From the NCBI RefSeq assembly GCF_000730425.1, contig NZ_CP008896.1:62001-126000 (forward strand): a stretch of 64,000 bases of DNA, written 5' to 3'. The stretch comes from Pseudomonas fluorescens (GTDB taxonomy: Bacteria > Pseudomonadota > Gammaproteobacteria > Pseudomonadales > Pseudomonadaceae). Shown here piece by piece: positions 26,801 through 34,536 of the stretch (the first letter of the stretch is position 1; each line of letters opens with the position of its first letter). The notes beneath the pieces are model-generated. The model did not search any database, was not told the DNA's origin, and saw nothing but the letters and a program-made list of their open reading frames with translations. The position numbers were made by a program, and so were the translations under genes.

Positions 26801-29800
26801 CATGGCTCAAGTCCAGGCGTTCGACCTGCACGCTGCTGTTTTTGTGGATGATTTGCAGCAGCGTGCCGCCGGTGTTCCACAGGAATGACGCCCGAATCGC
26901 TTCATAGCGTTGCACCACCTGCTGCCAGGCCGCTTCGAAGCGCGGATAGTCCAGCGTTTCCTTGATGGTGTAGCACTCTTGCATGAAGTAAATGCCGGAG
27001 TTTTTTTCCAGCAGTGTGTGCACCAGCAAGCCTTCCTGCATGGGCGACAACGGGTAGATGTCTTCGATCTGCTGGAGCGGGATGCTCAGGGTGTCCAGTT
27101 GTGCCTGGCTCAACCCGGCCAATGGGAAGTCAGACGGCGTGGCCCCCTGATGACGGGGATCACAGCAATAGGCAATCAGTTGCTCCAGTGCTTGCAGGCA
27201 GTGGCTGGCAAGGGTCTGGATGACGTCGACAGGGAACACGTCCTGGCTGAAGGTCCAGCCCATGCTCAACTGGTTGTCATAGACCTGGCTGTTGATGGTC
27301 AACCAGTTACCCAAAGGCGTTTCGCTGTCTTTCTCGGCACCGCGTTCCTCGCCAGTTGGGGCAAACAGCGCCCCTTCGGCACTGTCAAAGCTGCTGTCGA
27401 ACTGGCCCAGGTAGTTGAAGGTAATGCGCGGCATCGGTAATGCCCCCAGGCGTGCCTGAGCCTGGGCGTCACCCAGGTAGCGTAGAACCCCAAACCCAAT
27501 GCCTTTGTCAGGAATGGCCCGCAGTTGCTCCTTGACCTGCTTGATGGCGTCGCCCAGGTCTGGGTGGGCGGTCAACCTGACCGGGTACAGGCTGGTGAAC
27601 CAGCCCACGGTGCGGGTCAGGTCGATGTCATCGAACAGCGCTTCGCGGCCATGGCTTTCCAGTTGGATCAAGACGTCGTCGCGTGTGGTCCATTGGCTGA
27701 CTGCGCGGGTCAGGGCCGTCAGCAGCAGGTCATTGATTTGCGTGCGATAGGCTGCGGGCGCGACTTGCAGCAGTTGTTGGGTCAGGGTTTTGCTCAGTTG
27801 GACATCGACAGTCGTCGCCTGGGTATGCCGCTGGCTGCCTTGCGGGTTGGCTTGGGGCAAGTGGTGACTGGCCGCGTTCAGTTGCTGCTCCCAATAGGCC
27901 AGTTCCTGTTGCAGGACGTCGTGGCGACTGTAGGCCTGCAACTTTTCGCCCCAGGTTTTGTAGGCGCTGGTCTTCTCTGGCAAAGCGATAGCCTGGCCCG
28001 TTTGCAGTTGGCGGTAGGTGCTTTGCAGGTCATCGAAAAGGATGCGCCAGGACACGCCATCCACCACCAGGTGATGAATCGCCAGCAACAACCGCTGGCT
28101 GCCATCGCCCAGGCTGACCAGTACCGCCCTTAGCAGCGGCCCGTCTTGCAGGTTGAGGCTGCGCTGGGCTTCGTCGCCCAAGGATTGCAGGTGTGTGGCG
28201 TCGTCAATCCGGGTTTGCCAGAGCACCGGGGCCGTGGTCGGGCGGTATTCGGCGTGCCAGTGGTGTTCATCGTAGGTGAAGCTCAGGCGCAGGGCGTCGT
28301 GGTGCTGGATCAGGGCGTCGAGGGCCTGTTCCAGCAGGTGCGGGTCCAGGGCCGTGGCGGGTTTGAGCAGGACCGACTGGTTCCAGTGGTGACGCTCGGG
28401 AATATCGGTGTCGAAGAACAGGTGCTGGATCGGCAGCAACGGTGCCAGGCCGGTGACCGGGCCCTGGTCGATCGCAAGGCCCTGGCCCTGGGTTTTCGCC
28501 ACGCTGGCCAGGCCCTGGATGGTCTGGTGCTGGAACAGGTCCTTGGGGGTGAAGTGGATGCCGGCCTGGCGCGCGCGGCTGACCACCTGGATGGAGATGA
28601 TCGAGTCGCCGCCCAGTTCGAAGAAGTTGTCGTTCAGGCCGATTTTTTCCAGTTTGAGCACGTCTTGCCAGATGCCTGCGATGCGCTGTTGCACTTCGTT
28701 TTGCGGGGCCACGTAGGCGTGCAGGGCCTGGTTGGCATCGGGGGCCGGCAGGGCCTTGCGGTCGAGCTTGCCGTTGGGCGTCAGGGGCAATTGCGCCAGC
28801 ATCAGCAGGTGGCCAGGGACCATGTAGTCCGGCAGGTGTTCGCCGAGGTGGGCCTTGAGGGTGTCGCGCAAGGCGTCCTGGTGGGTGATCTCCGTTGCCG
28901 GTTCTGTCGGCACCACATAGCCCACTAACTGCACGCCGCCCGGGGTTGGGTGGGCGATGACCACGGCTTCGCGCACCGCCTGGTGTTGCAGCAGTTGCGC
29001 TTCAATTTCCCCCAGTTCGATGCGCAAACCGCGGATTTTGACCTGATGGTCGATGCGCCCGATGTAGTCGATGACCCCATCGGCGCGGTAGCGGGTCAGG
29101 TCGCCGCTGCGATACAGGCGCGCGCCATTGCCGGCAAACGGGTCGGGAATAAAGCGTTCGGCGGTCAGGCCCGGGCGCAGGTGGTAGCCCTGCGCCAGGG
29201 AGTCGCCGCCGATCAACAGCTCGGCGTGGGTGCCTACTGGGCACAACTGCAGATCGTGGTCGAGCAGGTAGGTGCGCACGTTGGCGATGGGCCGGCCGAT
29301 AGGGGCGATGGCGCCCTCTGGCAGGCGGTCGACATCAAACAACGTGGTGTCGATGGTGGCTTCGGTTGGGCCGTAGAGGTTGCACAGACGGCCGTTCCAG
29401 CGCTCGCGCAATTGGGCCACCAGCGGGGTGCCCAGGGCTTCGCCGCCGAGCAGCAGCAAGCGCAGGGATTGCATTTGCGTGCCCTGTTCGTCGGCCAGCA
29501 AGGCTTGCAGCAGCGAAGGGGCCATTTGTAACACGCTGATGCGCTGGGCGGCCACTTGCGACCAGAGCATCGACAGGTCTGCGGACAGCTCGCTGGATGC
29601 GAGGACCAGCTGCGCACCGTTGAGCAATGGCAGCCAGAACTCCCACACCGAGGCGTCGAAGCTGAAGGCGGTTTTTTGCAAGACCCGGTCCGCAGCGCTC
29701 AGGCCCAATTCGCCTTGCATCCACAGCATATGATTGGTCAGGGCGCCATGGCGCACTTGCACACCCTTGGGCTGCCCGGTGGAGCCGGAGGTGTAGATCA

Positions 29801-31709
29801 TGTACGCCAGGTTATCGGCGCTGACCGTGACCTGTGGGTTGGCGCTGTCATAACCTTCCAGCCAGTCGCTGTCCTGGTCCAGGCTCAGGGAGGGCAGGCG
29901 GTCCGGGACGGGCAATGCCAGGCTGCTTTGGGTCAGCAGCAGGCCGATGCCGCTGTCGTTGATCATGTAGGCCAGGCGGTCGGCGGGGTAGGCCGGGTCC
30001 AGCGGGACATAGGCGCCACCGGCCTTGAGCACGGCCAGCAGGGCGATCACCATTTCCAGGCTGCGTTCCAGGCCAAGGCCCACGCAGGTATTGGGGCCCA
30101 CGCCCAGTTCCAGCAGTTTATGGGCCAGTTGGTTGGCGCGACGGTTGAGCTGGTCCAGGGTCAGTTGCTGTTCGCCGAACTCGACGGCAACGGCACGGGG
30201 CAGGCGTTCGGCTTGTTCCGCGAACAAGACATGCACCGGTGCGGCGTTGGGGTAATCGACCGCCGTGGCATTCCACTGCACCAACTGCTGGCCACGCTCC
30301 TCGGCGCTGAGCATCGGCAGTTCGCCGATCCGTGCGTGGGGCTGCTCGAGCATCGCCTGCAACAGGTTCTGGAAGTGCCCGGCCAGGGTGGCGATGGTCG
30401 CCGGGGCGAAGCAAGCGGCGTCGTATTCAAAATGCGCAGTGATCTGCTGCTGGCTGTATTCCACATCCAGCGACAGGTCGAACTTGGCCTGCAGCGGGTG
30501 GCTGTCCATAAATCTCAATTGCAGCGGGCCCAGGTGCAGGGCCGCCTCCTGCACGGCGCCGACACGCCAGTTGAACAGGGTCTGGAACAGCGGGTTGGCC
30601 TGGGGGCTACGTTGCAGGTGCAGGTCTTCGAGGATCAGCTCGATGGGGTAGTCGGCATGTTCCAGGGCAGCAAGGGATTGCTGGCGCAGGCCCTGGAGGA
30701 ACGCGCTGCAGGTTTGTTCGGGCGCCAGTCGCGCGCGATACACCTGGCTGCTGACAAAAAAGCCCACCAGGTCCTGGATCTGCGCCTGGTTACGGGTGGC
30801 GTTGGGCACGCCGACGGTGAAGTCGACTTGGCCGCTGTAGCGCCCCAGCAGCAACTGCCAGGCGCCCAGGAGCACCACGAAGGGTGTCAGGCCCTGTTGC
30901 TGGCAAAAGATCTGCAGGCGCTCGCTGAAAAGGGCGGGCAGCGCGTGCGCATGATGGCCGGCGCCTGCGTGTTGTTCCAGGCGCTCGCGGGGCAGCTCCA
31001 GGGTCGGGATTTCGTCGCCCAGGCAGGCTTTCCAATACTGCGCGGCGGCGTTGTGCTGCGGCGTCAGCGGGTAGTCTTGGCGCTGCCACTGGGCGTAGTC
31101 GGCGTACTGGATGGCCGGGCGCGGCAGGGTCTGGCCCGGTTGGCGAAGGGCGCTGGCCAGGTCGTGGATCAGGATCGGGTTGGACCATGCGTCCGAGACG
31201 ATGTGATGCATATTGAGCAGCAGCACGTAGTCCTGTTCGGCCTGTTTGAGCAGGGTGCTGCGAATCAGCGGCGCCTGGCGCAGGTCGAAGGGGTGCGTGG
31301 CGTGCTGGCGGATGCGCTGTTGCAGCTGCAGGTCGCGCTGCTGGCTATCCAGGGTGCTCAGGTCCTCTTCCAGCAGGGTCAGCCGCGCGTCGGGGTCGAT
31401 GACTTGCAGGAGCGTGCCATCGGTGTCGCGAAAGGCGGTGCGCAGGATATCGTGGCGGTCGATCACCCGGTTCAGGGCCGCCTCCAGGGTGCGCGGGTCC
31501 ACCGGGCCCTTGAGGGCGATCGCCCGGGGCAGGTTATAGGCGTGGCTCTGGGGATCGAACTGTTGCAGGAACCACAGGCGCTGCTGGGCGAACGACAGCG
31601 GCACCGGGTCGTGCCCGGCGAGGTTCTGGATGGACTGCCCGGCGCCTGCTTCATCGGCCAGCAATAAGGCCAGCAGGTCGTCGTCGGGAAGTTGGTTCAA
31701 TGGGGTCAT
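23832..31709 (-). CDS. Pyoverdine NRPS, C-A(Gln)-T-E-C-A(probably Dab)-T
   Basis: A bimodular enzyme of 2625 residues and the first gene of the minus-strand NRPS operon. Domains: C (HHIVSDA), A1 (YTSGSTGQPKG near 640), T (ELGGDS near 1033), E (HHLVVDG near 1211), C following a D-residue (LSPMQEGLL near 1555; HHILLDA near 1686), A2 (FTSGSTGQPKG near 2173) and T (ALGGNSLL near 2562). Both C domains carry Ala for the last Gly of HHxxxDG. The A1 code D-A-W-Q-L-G-L-I-D is close to the known Gln code, and E makes it D-Gln. The A2 code D-I-W-E-L-T-A-D-D cannot be assigned from the code alone; diaminobutyrate is inferred from the pyoverdine the order predicts. A strict PvdS box lies about 48 bases upstream of the ATG. 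The N terminus lacks the RFIxLP helix of the other two minus-strand NRPSs. Confidence 0.92.
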   Translation of the reverse strand: MTPLNQLPDDDLLALLLADEAGAGQSIQNLAGHDPVPLSFAQQRLWFLQQFDPQSHAYNLPRAIALKGPVDPRTLEAALNRVIDRHDILRTAFRDTDGTLLQVIDPDARLTLLEEDLSTLDSQQRDLQLQQRIRQHATHPFDLRQAPLIRSTLLKQAEQDYVLLLNMHHIVSDAWSNPILIHDLASALRQPGQTLPRPAIQYADYAQWQRQDYPLTPQHNAAAQYWKACLGDEIPTLELPRERLEQHAGAGHHAHALPALFSERLQIFCQQQGLTPFVVLLGAWQLLLGRYSGQVDFTVGVPNATRNQAQIQDLVGFFVSSQVYRARLAPEQTCSAFLQGLRQQSLAALEHADYPIELILEDLHLQRSPQANPLFQTLFNWRVGAVQEAALHLGPLQLRFMDSHPLQAKFDLSLDVEYSQQQITAHFEYDAACFAPATIATLAGHFQNLLQAMLEQPHARIGELPMLSAEERGQQLVQWNATAVDYPNAAPVHVLFAEQAERLPRAVAVEFGEQQLTLDQLNRRANQLAHKLLELGVGPNTCVGLGLERSLEMVIALLAVLKAGGAYVPLDPAYPADRLAYMINDSGIGLLLTQSSLALPVPDRLPSLSLDQDSDWLEGYDSANPQVTVSADNLAYMIYTSGSTGQPKGVQVRHGALTNHMLWMQGELGLSAADRVLQKTAFSFDASVWEFWLPLLNGAQLVLASSELSADLSMLWSQVAAQRISVLQMAPSLLQALLADEQGTQMQSLRLLLLGGEALGTPLVAQLRERWNGRLCNLYGPTEATIDTTLFDVDRLPEGAIAPIGRPIANVRTYLLDHDLQLCPVGTHAELLIGGDSLAQGYHLRPGLTAERFIPDPFAGNGARLYRSGDLTRYRADGVIDYIGRIDHQVKIRGLRIELGEIEAQLLQHQAVREAVVIAHPTPGGVQLVGYVVPTEPATEITHQDALRDTLKAHLGEHLPDYMVPGHLLMLAQLPLTPNGKLDRKALPAPDANQALHAYVAPQNEVQQRIAGIWQDVLKLEKIGLNDNFFELGGDSIISIQVVSRARQAGIHFTPKDLFQHQTIQGLASVAKTQGQGLAIDQGPVTGLAPLLPIQHLFFDTDIPERHHWNQSVLLKPATALDPHLLEQALDALIQHHDALRLSFTYDEHHWHAEYRPTTAPVLWQTRIDDATHLQSLGDEAQRSLNLQDGPLLRAVLVSLGDGSQRLLLAIHHLVVDGVSWRILFDDLQSTYRQLQTGQAIALPEKTSAYKTWGEKLQAYSRHDVLQQELAYWEQQLNAASHHLPQANPQGSQRHTQATTVDVQLSKTLTQQLLQVAPAAYRTQINDLLLTALTRAVSQWTTRDDVLIQLESHGREALFDDIDLTRTVGWFTSLYPVRLTAHPDLGDAIKQVKEQLRAIPDKGIGFGVLRYLGDAQAQARLGALPMPRITFNYLGQFDSSFDSAEGALFAPTGEERGAEKDSETPLGNWLTINSQVYDNQLSMGWTFSQDVFPVDVIQTLASHCLQALEQLIAYCCDPRHQGATPSDFPLAGLSQAQLDTLSIPLQQIEDIYPLSPMQEGLLVHTLLEKNSGIYFMQECYTIKETLDYPRFEAAWQQVVQRYEAIRASFLWNTGGTLLQIIHKNSSVQVERLDLSHVPMNQVQAQIEHLLKVEREAGFDLAAQPPIRFKLILLADQSHRFVMSNHHILLDAWCRSLLMSDFFEIYHAMLAGKPCELATPYRFRDFIQWLQQQDRNAATTFWQDQLAGLEHTTSLPVDHPQVAAHSVSVIGDNYTWLSQQDSTALQEAATRYHLTLNTFVQAAWALTLHNHSRSRDVVFGVTVSGRPAHIPEMQNTVGLFINSVPLRVAIPTPDSQLSTLAWLQSILHKNVSLREYDYLPLVDIQECSEILKGQPLFNSLFVYENAPMEDSVGQDAQDMGVISESSRTHTNYPVTVVVYPSDKVGLHLSYDTRFFERSTMDSLLEEFKQWLVALRHHLHQPLAQITLLDPARLGDWVLEHNQSQVPHDLQRSFIEQFEQHVDASPQRVAAVCQDRSWTYEQLDHHANSLGHRLIERGVGLDQPVALLADRDLELLAMIVGTFKAGAGYLPLDPSHPGERIKNILLLSKTPLLVCTAKYRELAQALLAELAASAPGHTVSLLVWEDQPPENANRQRPGRYSGPNNLAYVIFTSGSTGQPKGVMVEQAGMLNNQLSKVPYLQLTDRDIIAQTASQSFDISVWQFLTALLCGAKVCIFADAISKNPHALLKHIEEQRITVLEIVPALIQALLTERHSALPDLRWLLPTGEALPAETAADWLARYPQIRLINAYGPAECSDDVAFYDIDPASTQRTYIPIGYPTDNNRLYVLDDDLSPIPTGATGEICIAGIGVGRGYCGDPVRTATSFVPNPFALVPGERLYKSGDLARRRKEDAALEYLGRVDQQVKIHGFRIELGEIEAQIALFPGVREAAVLVGENPLGKQLIAYLTLEEGHDHSGIEALRAFLKARLPAYMIPAQVHLLEQMPRNPNGKLDRKALATVDVQSAAQEYREPQRGLQSDIADIWRAVLKTQRIGLDDNFFALGGNSLLATQVTSRVHLNLGVEVPLAAIFESASLEDYARHIEPAGEQPPDDSLNDLFDLLDVLETQ
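27358..28616. repeat. Near-identical epimerization-domain repeat, copy 2
   Basis: This is the partner of 16127-17385, in the same orientation and inside the E domain of the Gln module. One mismatch was noticed over about 1.26 kb, although the flanking modules differ clearly. Confidence 0.9.
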
Positions 31710-31756
31710 GATCGATCTCGTCGCCGTCGGCAGAGGAAATAAGCTGTGTCAGGAAG

Positions 31757-31780
31757 ACGAAGTTCGATCGATGAGATTTA
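31757..31780 (-). promoter_or_regulatory. PvdS iron-starvation promoter of the minus-strand NRPS operon
   Basis: On the minus strand TAAAT (31780-31776) and CGT (31759-31757) are separated by exactly 16 bases, matching the known IS-box pattern. The -10 element is about 48 bases before the NRPS ATG at 31709. Confidence 0.88.
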
Positions 31781-31803
31781 GGCGCCATGGCCGGCGGGGA
31801 GCG

Positions 31804-31834
31804 TTGTAGGCGCCGGCTTGCCGGCTCCTACAGG
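31804..31834. repeat. REP-type palindrome (GCCGGCTTGCCGGC core)
   Basis: A short imperfect palindrome with the core gccggcttgccggc flanked by TGTAGG / CCTACA, located between the NRPS promoter and the pvdE stop. The same core recurs near 37271 and 39059, which is typical of Pseudomonas REP elements. Confidence 0.65.
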
Positions 31835-31841
31835 GGGGAGA

Positions 31842-33491
31842 TCAGGCGCAGGCTTTTTCGCTGATGACGCGGCCGGCCTGCATGCGTACCAGTTGGTCGG
31901 CGACGTCGAAGTAACGGTCGTCGTGGGAGATGACGATGATGGTCTTGCCCAGGCGTTTGAGGTCTGGCAGCAGTTCGGTGTAGAAAATTCGCCGGAAGGT
32001 CGGGTCCTGGTCGGCGGCCCACTCGTCAAACACCAGCACCGGGCGCTCATCGAGCCAGGCGTTGACCAGGGCCAGGCGCTTGCGTTGCCCGGTGGACAGG
32101 TCGGTGGTGGTGAACGCGCCGTCGCGCACACTGACCTTGTGGGCGATCTCCAGGCGCTCCAGGTATTGGGTGGCGTCGTCGGGCAGGGCCTTGTCGTTCT
32201 GCACCAGGTCGTCGAACAGGAAGTAGTCGGCAAAGATCGTGGTGAACATCTGGCGGTAGTCATCCAGGCCCAGGGCGTCCACGGGCAGGCCGTTGAGGCG
32301 GATTTCGCCTTGTTGCGGGGTGTACAGGCCCAGCAGCAGCTTGATCAGGGTGGTCTTGCCGCAGCCGTTTTCGCCGACGATAAACAGGATTTCCCCAGGC
32401 TCGATGCTCAGGTTGACCGGCCCCAGCTTGAACGGTTCGCTGCCTTCCACGGGCGGGAAGGCGTACTGCACGTTGCGCAGTTCCAGGTGCTTCATCACTG
32501 GCACGCTTTTGTCGGCGTCATCGAGCAGCAGGTGCGGCTCCGGCGAGGAGAAACGCTCCGACAGGTCGGCAATGCGGCGGAAGGCGATCTGTGCGCGGCT
32601 GATGATCGGCAGGTTGCCGATCAGGTTTTCCAGCGGGCCTTTCATGTACAGCAGCACCAGGACAAAGCCGCTCATCACCGCCGGATCCGAGCTGGGCCAG
32701 AATTGTTGCAGGGTCAGGGCCAGGCCGATCACCACGAAAAACAGCATCGAGCCCAGGCTCTTGGCGACCACGAAAATATTGATCGAGCGGATATGGGTGT
32801 CGCAGATATGGTCGGCGGTGCCCTGGATGTTGCGGGTGTGCATGGCATGCCGGCGCGGGCGGTGGATGCGCAGTTCCTTGGCGCCCTCGGCGATCGCCGA
32901 GTAGTGTTTTTGCAGGTTGTCTTCGGCGTCGCGGGCGGCGTAGAAGCCTTTGATACCCTTGCTTTGGGCGATGAACTGCACTGCCGAACCAATCCCGATG
33001 GCCAGCAGGGTCATCAGGAAGATCGGCCAGGACAGCACTGCCAGGTAGCCCAGGCAGCCAAGGATCACCGTGGTCGAAATCGCCAGCGGCGCAAAGGCGA
33101 AGGCGAAGTCGCTGATGGTGTCCACGTCATGGGTCAGCACCGGGATCAGGCGGTGGGTGCGGTAGCGCTCGATCTGTTCGATGGGCGCGGCGAGCACCTT
33201 GGCACCCAGGTCCTTGCGCAGTTTGGCAATCACTTTCTGCCCGACGAAGTTGGTGCCGATATCGGCGCCGATGCTGCTGAGCAAGGCCAAAAGGCACAGC
33301 CCGGCGAAGGCCAGGACCACGCCGGTGCCCATGCCGTCGGCGCTGTGCAGGCCGCGGTTGACTGTGGCCAGCAGCGCGGTGACGCTGAGGCCGCCGATGA
33401 TGCCCAGGGTGATGGAAGAAATGACAATCGGCCGATAGGGCTTGAGCAGGCTCAAGAGTTCGCGAATGGCGCTGCGCGGTGCTGCGGTCAT
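31842..33491 (-). CDS. pvdE: Pyoverdine precursor exporter PvdE (fused ABC permease-ATPase)
   Basis: This inner-membrane half-transporter of 549 residues has about six hydrophobic segments in the first 300 residues and a C-terminal ATPase domain. The ATPase has Walker A GENGCGKTT, signature LSTGQRKR and Walker B VLVFDEW. This is the cyclic-peptide exporter arrangement of PvdE, which moves the acylated ferribactin precursor into the periplasm for maturation. A strict IS box lies about 92 bases upstream of its ATG, in the gap after pvdO, so it is likely transcribed on its own under PvdS. It lies between the NRPS operon and the pvdMNO operon on the same strand. Confidence 0.95.
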   Translation of the reverse strand: MTAAPRSAIRELLSLLKPYRPIVISSITLGIIGGLSVTALLATVNRGLHSADGMGTGVVLAFAGLCLLALLSSIGADIGTNFVGQKVIAKLRKDLGAKVLAAPIEQIERYRTHRLIPVLTHDVDTISDFAFAFAPLAISTTVILGCLGYLAVLSWPIFLMTLLAIGIGSAVQFIAQSKGIKGFYAARDAEDNLQKHYSAIAEGAKELRIHRPRRHAMHTRNIQGTADHICDTHIRSINIFVVAKSLGSMLFFVVIGLALTLQQFWPSSDPAVMSGFVLVLLYMKGPLENLIGNLPIISRAQIAFRRIADLSERFSSPEPHLLLDDADKSVPVMKHLELRNVQYAFPPVEGSEPFKLGPVNLSIEPGEILFIVGENGCGKTTLIKLLLGLYTPQQGEIRLNGLPVDALGLDDYRQMFTTIFADYFLFDDLVQNDKALPDDATQYLERLEIAHKVSVRDGAFTTTDLSTGQRKRLALVNAWLDERPVLVFDEWAADQDPTFRRIFYTELLPDLKRLGKTIIVISHDDRYFDVADQLVRMQAGRVISEKACA

Positions 33492-33582
33492 GAAACTACC
33501 TCGATCGCGACGTGGCTACGTGCTGTGGGCAAGTGAAGGCCTGTGCGCGAAGTGTTACCGCTGGCAGGCCGATAGTAGGAGG

Positions 33583-33606
33583 ACGAGTCGGGCGGGGCGA
33601 GATTTA
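33583..33606 (-). promoter_or_regulatory. PvdS iron-starvation promoter of pvdE
   Basis: Minus-strand TAAAT (33606-33602), 16 bases, CGT (33585-33583). It is located between the pvdO stop and the pvdE start and oriented towards pvdE. Confidence 0.88.
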
Positions 33607-33629
33607 GCCGCGTCCCGGGTGGCGCTGGC

Positions 33630-34508
33630 TCAAAGATCCCGCGCCACGCGAAAGCCCAGCCAGTCGCCGCGCACGTTGGGGTAGAGGTTGTTGCGGTTGC
33701 CGGAGCGGGAAAACACCGGTGCTTCGCCCCAGTCATTGCCGCGAATCTGCCGCACCTCGCATTGCCCGGTCAGCCAGGCACTGCCATCGCTGGGCGCTCC
33801 GACATAGCTGTCGTTTTCACAATCTTCGACCCACTCATAGACGTTGCCGTGCATGTCATACACGCCGAACGCATTGGGCGCATAGCTGCCGGCCGGTGCG
33901 GTATAGCTGTAGCCATCCGCCGGCCCGTAGGTATTGGCGTGCTTGGCGATGCTGTATTCCTTGCCCTCGTCGAACGGGAACGGGAAGGGGCCGGAGGTGC
34001 CGCCACGGGCGGCGTACTCGCGCAGGGACTCGCTGACCATACGGTATTGTTTGCCGGTTTTTTTCGACAGCCAGGCGACATAGGCGTTGGCTTCGGCAAA
34101 GTCCATGCACACGGCCGGATGTTTGGGGCTTGTCTTGTAGGTGGGCTTGCCGGCTGTGCATTGGCGGCCTGGGCGGTCGTCACCGTCGGGCATTTTGTAG
34201 CCGGTTTCTTGTATATAGCTGTCCCATTCCCCGGCCAATACCTGGAAACGGCTGATAGCCACGGGTTTGGCAAAGGTCACGTCATGGATCGGGCCTTCAT
34301 CGGGCTGGCGGCCGACTTCATCGTCCGGGGTGCCCATCTTGAAGGTGCCGGTGGGCAGTACCACCATTTCCGGGCAGTGCTTGCAGTCCTTGAACACGGT
34401 GCCGGGCTTGGGCGGTGCTGCGGCCTGGGCGGACGGCGCCAGGCCGGTCATCAATGCCGCCAGGGCCAGGGATTTGAGCAGCGTCGGGGTGAGCGGTTCA
34501 TCGTTCAT
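33630..34508 (-). CDS. pvdO: Periplasmic pyoverdine maturation protein PvdO (FGE-sulfatase fold)
   Basis: This 292-residue protein has an N-terminal signal peptide (hydrophobic stretch ending APSAQA) and a formylglycine-generating-enzyme/sulfatase-modifying domain. Visible family features are MVVLPTGTFKMG near the start, DMHGNVYEWVED in the middle and NLYPNVRGDWLGFRVAR at the end. PvdO acts in the periplasm on dihydropyoverdine, in the oxidation that completes the chromophore. It is the last gene of the pvdM-pvdN-pvdO operon, with about 28 bases between it and pvdN. Confidence 0.93.
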   Translation of the reverse strand: MNDEPLTPTLLKSLALAALMTGLAPSAQAAAPPKPGTVFKDCKHCPEMVVLPTGTFKMGTPDDEVGRQPDEGPIHDVTFAKPVAISRFQVLAGEWDSYIQETGYKMPDGDDRPGRQCTAGKPTYKTSPKHPAVCMDFAEANAYVAWLSKKTGKQYRMVSESLREYAARGGTSGPFPFPFDEGKEYSIAKHANTYGPADGYSYTAPAGSYAPNAFGVYDMHGNVYEWVEDCENDSYVGAPSDGSAWLTGQCEVRQIRGNDWGEAPVFSRSGNRNNLYPNVRGDWLGFRVARDL

Positions 34509-34536
34509 GAGTCGTCTCGATAGCAGGAAAAAGGCG

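Noticed and set aside
31818..33536. Plus-strand open frame opposite pvdE.
   Set aside because: pvdE on the minus strand has full ABC exporter motifs; the antisense product is Gln/His/Gly-rich without domain signs.
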